Shown in pieces: positions 41,250 to 51,718 of a DNA stretch of 64,000 bases. This stretch comes from Liolophura sinensis. Taxonomy: Eukaryota; Mollusca; Polyplacophora; Chitonida; Chitonidae. Each line of letters opens with the position of its first letter. Positions within the stretch are counted from its first letter, which is position 1. The notes under the pieces are model-generated. The model worked only from the letters and a program-made list of their open reading frames with translations. It made no database searches and was not told where the DNA came from. Position numbers and translations under genes: made by a program. Location of the stretch: contig NC_088296.1 in NCBI RefSeq assembly GCF_032854445.1, positions 992,001 through 1,056,000 of the forward strand, given 5' to 3'.

Positions 41250-41490
41250 CTTATATTTATTTATTTGATTGGTGTTTTACGCCGTACCCAAGAATATTTC
41301 ACTTACACGATGATGGCCAGCATTATGGTGGAAGGAAGCTGGACAGAGCCCGGGGGAAACCCACAACCATCTGCAGGTTGCTGACAGACCTTCCCATGCA
41401 AGGCCAGAGAGGAAGCCAGCATGAGCTGGACTTGAACTCACAGTGACCGCATTGGTGAGAGGCTCCTGGGTCATTACGCTATCTCACTTA
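41250..41490 (-). repeat. Nearly full SINE downstream of NHP2
   Basis: TTTGATTGGTGTTTTACGCC through GACTTGAACTCACAGTGACC and GAGAGGCTCCTGGGTCATTA; only the last part of the A-box head is missing. Confidence 0.9.
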
Positions 41491-41944
41491 GAAGTGATGT
41501 ATTTTATGACACACTTCTTTTAGTGCTACATCCTACTCAAGTACACTTCTGTAAAGTGCTTTGCTAACCATATGAACGCGACTTGATGTGCTAACATGCA
41601 AATTTCACTCTGAGGCATGGTTTTGCCTTGCATACATTTTATGTATTTCAGGCCAAGATTTTTCAGCTTGAAGACAAAAGGCATAAGCATAAATTTATCT
41701 CTGCCAGCCAATTGTTACAAGAAGCCAGGGCACAGTATATCTGTGCCACAAGGCAGATTTCTTTCGGCTTGCTCTACAAATTTCTAAGCTGGACAAGCTG
41801 ACTTGATGATAGTGAAATTTCTTACAGGTGTGTGTATTTTGGGGATGTACTTGTACGGTGGTGGTTGTGGGGGGGGAGGTGGGGGGCGGAATGGGTGTCT
41901 TCTGTAGCCTAGTGATTACCATAGCACACCAGAATGACCTTCGA

Positions 41945-42125
41945 GGCTCTCACCAGTGGTATTGCTGTGAGTTTTAGTCCAGTGGTGCGAGCTTCCTCTT
42001 TGGTCATACATGAGAAGGTCTTCCACCAACCTCAGCTCTGCACGGTTTTCTCTCACCGTAATGCTGGCTGCTGTCATATAAGTGAAATATTGTTGAGTAC
42101 AGCAGAAAACACCAATCAAATAAAT
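41945..42125 (+). repeat. SINE copy, sense strand
   Basis: TGCTGTGAGTTTTAGTCCAG, TCTCACCGTAATGCTGGCTG and ACACCAATCAAATAAATGAA. Confidence 0.8.
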
Positions 42126-42267
42126 GAACATACCTGTTGTAGTTCCACGTCTATCGACCATGTGAACCTTACCATTCTTCTTCAGCCTTACTGCATGTGT
42201 GCAAGGTGTTTATTCAAGCATACTCTGAAGGCATTATACTTACTGTGAAGCCCTGACAATGGTCAAT

Positions 42268-42352
42268 CCAACCAATGAGCTGGACTTGAACTCACAGCGA
42301 CCACATTGGTGAGAGGCTCATGGGCATTACGCTGCGCTAGCGCACTAACCAA
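42268..42352 (-). repeat. SINE head fragment
   Basis: GAGCTGGACTTGAACTCACA, GCGACCACATTGGTGAGAGG and GCGCTAGCGCACTAACCAAC: the tRNA-like part only. Confidence 0.75.
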
Positions 42353-43006
42353 CTCCCTCCACCAATAAAGTTTACATCTCGTGTATAAGAGTAATATATT
42401 CTTAACAGCATACAACTGCTGTGAAAGCACTAAGAAAAAAAAAACATAGATCAAATAAATTCATTAAAAGTCTCCACTTTGAAACAATGTACAGTTAAGA
42501 ATCCAAGAAATGTACATTAAAAGAAAGACAGAAGATGAACAAGATTCTTATGCTGTATAAATCCAGGAGTATTCCACGGAGAGCAGTACCTTTAGACACA
42601 GCCAGTATCGTACAGGATGAAGGTTTATGGCATGAAATAAAATGAATAAAGATTAATGATCAATGATAAAATGAGAAATGAAAAAAGAATGGCGACGGTA
42701 TACTTTGTGCTGAGCATTAACGTGATCACAATCCCTACCAAATGTACATGTCCCGCATGTACCATGTAGCACTTACTGCACATGCTGTTCAATTTCAGAA
42801 ATCCAAAACAGAAAAGAAAAAACAAAGGATGATCCACCTTTTCCTTTAGTCCACTCTTGGTGTTTTTGTGGCTGTTCAGTTTTTAAAGGCTTTCTGATCA
42901 TGTGCATTGATCCTTCAACAGGATAAATTGCTGAGATAGGCCACATTAAAACATTTTTTAAAGTTTCAGTTTCATGTTTATACCCTTTTCTGACATTGAA
43001 AAAAGG
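42353..43006. other. Stretch downstream of NEK8
   Basis: Nothing recognised. Confidence 0.4.
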
Positions 43007-43012
43007 TTTATT
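43007..43012 (-). terminator. Candidate NEK8 poly(A) signal
   Basis: AATAAA on the minus strand, 46 nt past the stop. Confidence 0.5.
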
Positions 43013-43057
43013 CTGTCCACAAAACAACTGTTTAAATGTTGGTGGGAGGTCTTTTGA

Positions 43058-44719
43058 TCATTCTAACGGACTAGTTGCCCTTGAAATGGGTTTAGTGGCA
43101 AGCAACGTGTTGCCATGGCTACACGATAAGGAGATGACGGTGAATGGATCCTCCCCAGAGAAGGTCACAAGATGAGGGCAGGAGGTTTCTCCGTCCCGCC
43201 TTCCCAGACGGCCTCGTGATGCCTTCCCCCAGGAGAACACCCTACCTTCCCGAGTGACAGCCACGGTGAATGTGTCCCCACATGCCACAGCACACACCAA
43301 TAAGTCATTCAGAGAATCCACGCACCTTGGCATGCACGAATCGTCATCAGACGTTGCCTGGACTCCGAGCTGACCAAACTGATTGGAGCCGAAGGTGAAA
43401 CACCGGCCATCCACAGTCACCAGAGCTGTGTGCGACGTACCCATGGCAACCTCTTTGACAGCCAATGAGCTTAGAGGCAGTGTCATAACCGGACTGAAGC
43501 TTAGTACTTCCTCCACAGAATGAACCGGAGTAGGCTCCCCTCCCACCAAAACCTCATCCATGCCCAGTTTGTTGTAACGGTTGCTCCCACAGCACAGGAG
43601 CTTGTTGTCTGATGTCAGGATGACGGAGCAGTCCACTCCGCAGTGGACAGAGCGCGCGCTCAAATTGTTGGGAATGGGCACGGGCTGCGGTGTGCACTGT
43701 GTCTCCTGGTTCCCCAGCCCCAGACGGCCATTGTCCCCACGGCCCCAGGCAAACACTTCATGCTCGTTCGTCACTGCCAGAATGTGTGACGCACCACACG
43801 ACACTTGAACCACCTCATACCCCAACAATGCCTCAACAATCTTTGCCTGAGACACCTCGTTGAAGTTTCCATGCCCGAGACAACCATTGGCGCCGCTGCC
43901 GAATGTCATGAGGATGCCTCTGTCAGTGAGACAGGCCGTGAACAGGTCCCCGCAAGCCACGTGCTGAATCACCACAGCAGACTGCCCCTCCAGGTAACGC
44001 GGCACGAAGCTTGGCGCCTCCGTCGACGTCCCCGGGAGGATACCCTCCCCAACACCCAGCGACTCCCAGACAAACAAGCGGCCATTCCTTGTCACCGCTG
44101 CCTTCTTTGTTCGCCCAGCAGCCACCTGCATCACCTGCGTGTCACTGCTGGGTAGTGGGAGTTTTACAGGTGCATTTAGCCCGCCACCCCAGCAGTACAC
44201 AGAACTAAGCGTGGTTGGCTTCCCGCTCAGCGAATCCCGTGCGAGCACGTGACTTCCTCTGATGGACATTCTACCACGCGCCGTGGCGGGGAGGCTGGAG
44301 AGTGGGCGGTGTACACGGGTGCATGGAATCCTGCCCATGTCCGTATGAAGGTTCATGATGGGGTTTATCAGCAGGGGCTGGGCCATGATCTGGTTGATAT
44401 GCGGTCGTTTCAGTGGGTCATGGTAGAGCGTGCTGAGGATCAGCGACCGCAAGTCCTCACTGTATGTCTCCGAGATCGGTGCAAATGTCCCCCGCATGAT
44501 CTTCAGCACAAGCGCTGGCAGGTTAGCCGCCTCAAATGCACGCTTCAAGCTCGTCAATTCATACAGTACGCACCCCAACGCCCAGATGTCGCTCTTCTGG
44601 TTGTATGGTTTGCCCTCACACAGCTCAGGGGAGATGTAACTAGGCGTCCCCACTACTGTGTAGGCCTTACTCTTACTACTCAGCACCTTAGAAATCCCAA
44701 AGTCACCAATCTTCACCAC
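43058..44719 (-). CDS. NEK8: NEK8 exon 2, kinase C-lobe and RCC1 domain
   Basis: Acceptor TTTTTGATTACAG, then GTG GTG AAG (VVKIGDFGISK). The frame is open for 553 codons to TGA. The first GTG is an internal Val, not a start. Confidence 0.97.
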   Translation of the reverse strand: MVKIGDFGISKVLSSKSKAYTVVGTPSYISPELCEGKPYNQKSDIWALGCVLYELTSLKRAFEAANLPALVLKIMRGTFAPISETYSEDLRSLILSTLYHDPLKRPHINQIMAQPLLINPIMNLHTDMGRIPCTRVHRPLSSLPATARGRMSIRGSHVLARDSLSGKPTTLSSVYCWGGGLNAPVKLPLPSSDTQVMQVAAGRTKKAAVTRNGRLFVWESLGVGEGILPGTSTEAPSFVPRYLEGQSAVVIQHVACGDLFTACLTDRGILMTFGSGANGCLGHGNFNEVSQAKIVEALLGYEVVQVSCGASHILAVTNEHEVFAWGRGDNGRLGLGNQETQCTPQPVPIPNNLSARSVHCGVDCSVILTSDNKLLCCGSNRYNKLGMDEVLVGGEPTPVHSVEEVLSFSPVMTLPLSSLAVKEVAMGTSHTALVTVDGRCFTFGSNQFGQLGVQATSDDDSCMPRCVDSLNDLLVCAVACGDTFTVAVTREGRVFSWGKASRGRLGRRDGETSCPHLVTFSGEDPFTVISLSCSHGNTLLATKPISRATSPLE

Positions 44720-46389
44720 CTGTAATCAAAAAGCACACAGCCAACTTCATAAGCGTGAAAGTTTGAATTCCAGTTCCCATTTTTATTAGGACTCCTTTTT
44801 CATAGTGTTTTGTCAGAGATTCTCATAGCTTCTTATCCCGGAAATCCATTTTAGATTACTGTACATTTAAACTGTTGCTTGATACTTTTTCTCAAGACAA
44901 ATGATTGAATTCTTCAGACAGGTACAGATTCTACTAATCACTTTAATCAGCAATCAGATTTGAATTACTGTCTCCTTTTTATCTAGATTTTGTTTTGTCG
45001 CTTTAACACTGTAACAGGAATTGTATTACAGGAATTTTTATATTGGGTTCCATTTGAAAAATGAGTCTTGCGTTTGACATGTTTAATGACTTTTCAGCAG
45101 TGCCAGGTCAAAAACTGAGCACATAACCAGCCAAAGAATGGCAGCCTGTGCATTTAGATGTACATGTATGTAGATTACTGTACCCCAGCAACCAGGCTTA
45201 CCAGCTGTTCATTTGGAATACAGTGACCTCTGGATCTGCAGTCAGCACATGTATCTCTAGCCTCGACAGAATTTCCCTTTAAACACGTACAAATACATGT
45301 ACGTGTAGTCTAGAGGTAGAAGAGTGGACGGTAAATCCAGAGATGGTTGATTTTAGTTACATGACAAACCTCCTCTCATTCCCAAAAATGAAAAACGAAT
45401 TGAGCTTATATCATAACCATGCTATATCACTAAATCCATGATGCTGAAGTAACCAGACACCAAGCGGAACCCAAGTACCTTATGCACCAAGTACCTTATG
45501 CTTAACCCTAAAGATCCCGACAGTATCATCATAGCAAATCTGCTGAACGCGCTAGCACAGCACAATAACCTTCCAATCTCACCAATGTAGTCGCTGCGAG
45601 TTCGAGTCTAGCTCATGCTGGCTTCCTCTCTGGTCATACGTGTATGTCAGCAACCTTCAGATGTTTTGGGTTTCCAAAAGGCTCTACCTGGTTTCTTTCT
45701 GCCATAATGCTGGGCACCGTTGTATAAGTGAAATATTGTTGAGTACCCATATAGAGCAAAACTTCAATCAAATAAAAAAAATGTCTTTCTTGTGACTGAG
45801 GATAGTGAAGTTCATCTTGCTGCCATTTGTCCAGTTTTTCACCCTCTTCTTCATGTTAAAAACGGGGCCTTTAATGGACCGATGTCATATCCTCTACAGG
45901 TACTACCTGATGTACACAGCAATATGAACTTCACAACTCCCTGACAAACCCTGTCTTACAACTGACCTGTTTCTTCTTGTCGAGCAAGATGTTCTGCGTT
46001 TTCAGATCACGGTGCAGAATTTGCTTCGAGTGTACGTGTCGCAACGCCAGCACCATCTGTGCAAAGAACTGCAGTATCTCCTCTTCGTCCAGTAGATTCC
46101 CATTGCGCTGTTGCAGATACTCAAAGAGCGTCCCTCCCTGGGCGTACTCCATAACGATCATCAAGGCTTTATCCTCCAAGAAGTTTTCATAGTACTGTAT
46201 GATGTACGGGTGGTCTAACATTGACAAAACCTTCACTTCATTCAGTGCAGCTTGGCGTTCCTCTTTCGTCATCTGCTCCACCGGGATCTGCTTTATTATC
46301 ACTAGCTTTTTGTCGTGGAGCCGTTTCGTCAGATGAACTGTCCCGTAAGCCCCACGGCCCACAACTCTTATTTTCTCATATTTCTCCAT
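43058..46389 (-). CDS. NEK8: NEK8, NIMA-related kinase with RCC1 propeller
   Basis: Serine/threonine kinase of the ciliary inversin compartment; in vertebrates (NPHP9) it acts with INVS, NPHP3 and ANKS6 and its loss causes cystic kidneys. Two exons, 46389-45967 and 44719-43058, give 694 residues (human 692). Kinase about 4-258: GRGAYG at 11-16, Lys33 in VIIKQ, HRDLKTQN from 126, DFG at 147-149, activation loop AYTVVGTPSYISPE, then DIWALGCVLYEL. RCC1-like repeats fill about 310-690, with blades such as TFGSGANGCLGHGNF, AWGRGDNGRLGLGN, TFGSNQFGQLG and SWGKASRGRLGRRDG. The start MEKYEKIRVVGRG equals the human MEKYERIRVVGRG. All catalytic residues are present, so it should be active. Vertebrate NEK8 genes are cut into many exons, whereas this one has a single coding intron. 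Confidence 0.98.
44720..45966 (-). other. NEK8 intron
   Basis: 1247 bp with one SINE (45545-45780); the rest is unannotated. Confidence 0.9.
45545..45780 (+). repeat. SINE in the NEK8 intron
   Basis: Head GTAGTCGCTGCGAGTTCGAG (B box), CTCATGCTGGCTTCCTCTCT, GTATAAGTGAAATATTGTTG and a tail of CAATCAAATAAAAAAAA. Confidence 0.85.
45967..46389 (-). CDS. NEK8: NEK8 exon 1, kinase N-lobe
   Basis: 141 codons from Met to KKKQ; donor AAACAG|GTCAGT. The intron falls between the HRD and DFG motifs in phase 0. Confidence 0.97.
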
Positions 46390-47080
46390 GTTACAGACTC
46401 AGTTTTCCAATCTCACATTTCCCTTAAAAAGTACAAGAAAGTTTTGGCATCACCAAGCAGGGGCCTACCATACTGCTGATGTCACTCACTTTTGTCATGA
46501 ATATCATCAAATATAAATGACACCATTTTCAACATGGTACATACTGTAGTTTAGTTAAAATCACCTTGTCTCAAGAAATAAGCTCTTCTTGGTAGGAAGG
46601 GTGATGAGGAATTCAATATCAGTGATCTTGATGCTGAAATCTTCAGAATTAAACGGTGACGTATGGATGTCAACTTGACAATGGTGTCGTGTTGTTATAT
46701 CACTATCATAGTACAAACGACAGAGGTGTCTGCAAAACTTTCTTCAGACTTAACTTTTATGCCGACATATCGAGAAGTTATTTTTCTTGCCCCTTCCAAA
46801 TGTATGCACGTTATTTTTGAAAGTAAATGTTTCTTATTTGTGTCGCAACCATTATATTTACACTTTTTGTTGCTGTTCCACTAAAACTAAAACATCAACT
46901 GACACAGCCAAGAACTTGACCTAGTTTTTTTCTCAGGCCTCAAAGCCATCTGAACTTATGCTGGGCCTGTCATCAATGGTCTCGTCGGCAAAATACTTCT
47001 TGGTGTCAGGTTTACTACTCCATCGTGGCCAAGATATTGTCCAGCTACCGACTGAGAAGATTCTACACTTAAATTTGAAG
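46390..47080. other. Upstream region of NEK8
   Basis: NEK8 leader and promoter expected at the left end; no motif secure enough to call. Confidence 0.4.
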
Positions 47081-47310
47081 AAGACGTCCAAAATCTCACG
47101 AATCTTTCTCCATCACCGTCCAGACGGCCGGCAGACAGTGCGCATGTGCAATGGGTTATTTCCGGCTACTACGGCCTACGCGCGAAATGGAGTCGAAGTA
47201 AACATATCTTCGGGGTAAGTTGATAACTTTTCTCATCTGTCTGTCGGAAATTTCACACGATCGCGGACGCAGCGTGTGGCAAACGATAGGGCGATCATTT
47301 CTGCGCGTAG
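47080..47310. promoter_or_regulatory. CpG-rich promoter-like region
   Basis: A local rise in CG pairs, with AGTGCGCATGTGCA (one base off the NRF1 consensus) near 47137. It lies between NEK8 (minus) and a possible plus-strand leader exon, so it could serve both. Confidence 0.35.
47100..47214 (+). other. Possible 5' leader exon of a plus-strand gene
   Basis: It ends CTTCGGG|GTAAGT at 47214/47215. It contains a four-codon upstream frame ATG GAG TCG AAG TAA at 47187-47201. The start is a guess. Confidence 0.3.
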
Positions 47311-49950
47311 ACTAGCTTATTAAGGTGCTAATTGATGCACAACTGAGTCTGTCTTGGTAATTTTCTTGTGGGTGGCGGGTAGCAGAAGCCGGCATCGCGT
47401 ACATGAAATGGCAACACTGAAAATGATGTGTCCCAAAATTAGCCTATTTTTTTTTTCTCGGGCCTTCCGAAAGCCAAGTAGTAGATATTAATGGATCCCT
47501 TTGACCGTTGTTGTAACATTTGCAGAAAGTACTCCGTAGACTATGTTGGTTTCAAACTCTGTTTTTATTTGGTGAAATTTTGACAATGTTTCTGTTTTTG
47601 ATGGAAAGATCTTTTTTTCGTTCAGGCCATACACAAGTATCGAGGCCGTCAGTGAAGCGCGGGGAGGGTCTCGAGGTGGGGGGGAGGGGGTCTCTGTGGT
47701 ACACTTACAGAAAAGCAACTTTACATGTACAGTAGTACGGATTTGATTTATGTGTGACATGAAAAGAATAATAAAATCAGTGAAAAAGGAATTTTACAGC
47801 TGAACACATGTGGAGTAAAAAAATGTTTGTATCATATCCTTTGAAATATTTTATCAATTTTTCAGGAAATAAGTGATGAAGGAAGCAGTTGTGTTAAGAG
47901 ATTTAGAGTAATTTGAGTTTTATGAAAATTGTGTTTCATCAGTTTTGCTGGAAGTAGGTGATAAACAGTGGAGTTAACTAAGAGGAAGTGATATTTAATG
48001 TAAAATTTCAACTCTCATTAAGTTATTCATTTTGCCAGATTCCTGAAGTTTTGTTGCCATTTGAAATGTTTTATGAGGTTTTTGTTGGAAGGCACGTGTA
48101 TGATGATATCCTTTGTATAAAATGTAAGTTTCAAAACCAAAAGTAATTTTATGATATGTAAATTTGATGAAGAATGATTTATTTACTGCTACGTAATTTC
48201 CAGGCAGATTTTTAAGGTGAACACGGTATCCCTGTCCTGTTAATACCCACAAAAGTACAACATATCAGTGGTTGTGGTTTTAAATACATTTAGACGACTG
48301 AGCTTCGACTGCATGTACATGTAGGCTATGTTTGGATAGTGATTTAATGTATAGCAGGATACTCCTTCACTTTAACAGATCCCAGTGTCACATCAAGTCT
48401 TTAAGTACGCAAGTTGACTTGTTTACTATAATGTAAGGTGGAAAGTCCTTTTAGAAGAGTTGAGACATCAAAGAGGAGAGAAACTTTTGAGGATACATGA
48501 AAAGATACTAAAAAACGAGTATTGTTCTGTGGAATATGAAGTAGGATATGCCAAAAATTGAGATAAAAAAAGTTTAATTGTGAGGCATATTTTATATTTC
48601 CTAATAACCAATGTGTCTTTATGGCATATTTTCCATCAATGGTGGGAAATATTTCGAAATGGTGCCCTAGATGAACATACTAGGAACACCCGACCAGCTT
48701 AGTCGCCCAATTTGGGTTGTCACCAAGCAAAGTGGTTTTGACTGCTCTCACCATTGACATCACCACAGTAGGCTACTTTATCCCAAGACTGACCTGGTGG
48801 GGTGGGGGTGGGGGTTGGTGGGGGGGGTGGGGGTAGGAAAACTAGTTTAAAGCCCTTTTTACGCCCCAAGAAGGAAAAGGAGAAGCTTTTTTGTACTTCT
48901 ACATGTTAGGCTACATTATACACTCGGTATTAAGAAAAAAAAAACAGAACGTTTCATGTATCCTTTAAGCTTGCTGGATCGGGGTGTGATGGGGAAATTT
49001 TTCTGGAAATTCTGGTACATTTGATGAAGAACGATCCCTGACCTTATTGTCAAGGTCAGCTGATATTCAGAGAAACTTCAAGACATGATCATTTGAATAG
49101 TGTATAAAAGACATTGATTTATTTGCAGTAGTTGTGAGGGAATGTGGACTTGAGGAATATTTTATTTCACACCTAAGTTTGGCCTGTAAAAATGCACCTG
49201 CAGAAGTTATCATTGGACTTCATTATACGTCAGGTGCCATAACAATCTAGTTTTTGTGATAAGAAACTGACAGCAAAAAACCTCCTAAGTTGCCCTATTT
49301 TGAGTCAATCAAAATCAAGTAAAAGTGTCATTTGAAAAGCTAAACCGTAGGTGAAATGCATATATGTACGTCTTAATGAATCGGTTTAGGTCTTCATAGA
49401 AATTAATACATGCTGGAAATTAGAGTGGCCATGAGCTTATTTATAGTTTACAAATAGAGCTAAGGGAAGTAAGTCTGAATATTTAATCAGGCAGCAGGTA
49501 AATAAGGTGTTAAGTAAAAATGTATATATAAAGTCATGAATTTTGTTTGACACTGTGCTTCATTCATTGTCATTTACATTACTTTCAACACCACGTGGGT
49601 GGGTGGGGCGGGAAGGGTAGATGGGATGGAATGGTCTCAGTGTCTTTGAGCTACCCTATTACAAAACTAAGGAAACCGAAGAAAATCTGGTGATGAGACA
49701 GCATGATTTCAAATTCCATCTGGATGTATGAAAACAACAGAAAAGATCTGAGCCCTCTGACAGCAGATTGCACAGCTCACTTGATCCACATCAAGGAGCA
49801 AGACAATGCCCAGGGGTCGACTCAGGTTTCAACAGCTGCTTGTTACATGTACATGTATGCCATTTTATTTTGTGCTAGTCAGCAATTTGAGCACGTGAGT
49901 TTCTTAAAAATAAAAAGAAAAAAGAACAAAAAGTTCATCAGCAGTATATG
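47311..49950. other. Unannotated stretch
   Basis: G-rich patches near 47670 and 48800; no gene or repeat family recognised. Confidence 0.4.
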
Positions 49951-49951
49951 G

Positions 49952-49977
49952 ATATATATATATATATATATATATAT
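49952..49977. repeat. (TA)n microsatellite
   Basis: About 13 TA units. Confidence 0.95.
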
Positions 49978-50224
49978 ACCTGTATAGCATTATATGCCGG
50001 GAGATCATTAGAAGGCAGGTACCAGTTATGATATCATACATGTACCTGTAGCCGCCTAATGTTATAAAAAATTAGCCAGATACATCCAGCTAGCCACCGA
50101 CATGTTCTTTCTCCAAAGCACTTATTTTTCTTCGAACATTTTAGTGCTCTGTCACGTTGATAGCTACTGTTCCAAGGTTGCCTTTTCTCAATTTATAGTT
50201 AATAATGAAAGCCCTGTGTACGGC

Positions 50225-50385
50225 CTGTCTGACAAGACTGCGTTCTCCTGTGTCTGTGGATAGCACATGTTCACGCGTGACAAAGCTGCGTTCTCCTGTG
50301 TCCGTGGACAGTACATGTTCCGCGTGACAAGGCTATGTTCTCCTGTGCCCGTTCACAGCACATGTGCACGTGTGACAAGGTCTAC
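50225..50385. repeat. About 60-bp tandem repeat, 2.5 copies
   Basis: GCGTTCTCCTGTGTCTGTGG, then GCGTTCTCCTGTGTCCGTGG and GTTCTCCTGTGCCCGTTC, each followed by ACATGTTC or ACATGTGC and CGTGACAA or TGTGACAA. Confidence 0.7.
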
Positions 50386-51659
50386 GTGTACATTATGTGG
50401 TGTGTTCTGACCAGGCTGTGTGTTTCTAACCAGCCTGACATCAGCCACTATATAAAGCTTGTCACTGCTCTCCTCCTCCTGTCTATTGATTGAACAAAAC
50501 AGCCAGAATCGTGTTGGCGGCCGTGCGTGGGTGTCTGGCAGGCTGATGGCAGAACACAAAATCAGGCACATGTACATGTAAGCAAGAAAAAAAAACATAG
50601 ACAAGGCCGAACACAATTACATGTAGCAGGTTCTGTATATAATTGGGAATGTTAATGTTTGGGAATGTGTACAGGATCTGGTGGTGTCCTTCACAATGAC
50701 TCTTCCACTGAATTCAGGTGACCAAATGTAAAAAACAAAAATGAAATGAAGCTGTACATTCGCACATGAGATCTTGGTACATGTAAGTATGTGCTTTCAC
50801 ACTGATTAACTGTTGAACTAGGTGACAAATGACTTAATTTTCCTAACTCACATGTTTAGTTGATGTATTTCTTGCGGAGTAGGTGTGGAAACAGACCCTC
50901 AGAAACTGCCACAGCTGTTTCCTTCTGATATGCTTGTAATTGTATGAATCAGTTTTTAATCTAGAATTTTAGCAAACCCATAAGCTATGCCATTTTTGAA
51001 CATTTCACTTCACTTGCTCATTCAGTTTACAGTGTACATGGCAAAAAGGCAAAACAAACCTTATGTGACGTCCTAGCAGAAACATGTCATCGTGCGTTCT
51101 TGGGTGATGGAAAACCTTGTGGTTGATTGGCTGAATTTGATTACTTGACAGCTGGCTTGATTTTCTGTGTGTATGTGCCATTTTGTTTACTTCAAATTGC
51201 AGTATCTGGGATATAAATAATCATGAAAACATGTATGCTTTTTAAACTTTTTGGTGAGATACATTTTGATACATTTGGTCTGCTGTTGTCTTTCGTTTAA
51301 AGAATCAATTGAAAAACAAAATTTACAAATTTTCAAGCTTCACCTTGATGATTTTCTCTAACTGATGCCCAACTTTTCATTAGTCATTAGTGTTAACGAA
51401 AAATTATGGCCTGAAAGATTTGAAGACAGTAAGGAGACCAGCCTTAGAGCCGGCTTGCAAATTTCTCAGCTGAGGGGGTGGGGCATATGCAGATTGGTGG
51501 TATTCTTTGTGTTCAGTGCCAACTTGTTTAGCTGTAATTTTAAATGGTCACATGCAGAAATTTGATTGGCTGATAACTAATGTCATTTAATCTAAAAAAA
51601 AAAAATGCTTTTTATCTCGCGAGATTTTCATTTTTGTCTTGTTTTGCCTGTCAAGACAG
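50386..51659. other. Unannotated stretch
   Basis: Nothing recognised. Confidence 0.4.
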
Positions 51660-51718
51660 TTTCCATTGACATATATATGTACCTGTCAAACCGTATGTAG
51701 AAAGCCAGACTGAAAACT

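Noticed and set aside
43581-44725. Plus-strand open frames opposite NEK8.
   Set aside because: Shadows of the NEK8 coding exon; no similarity of their own.
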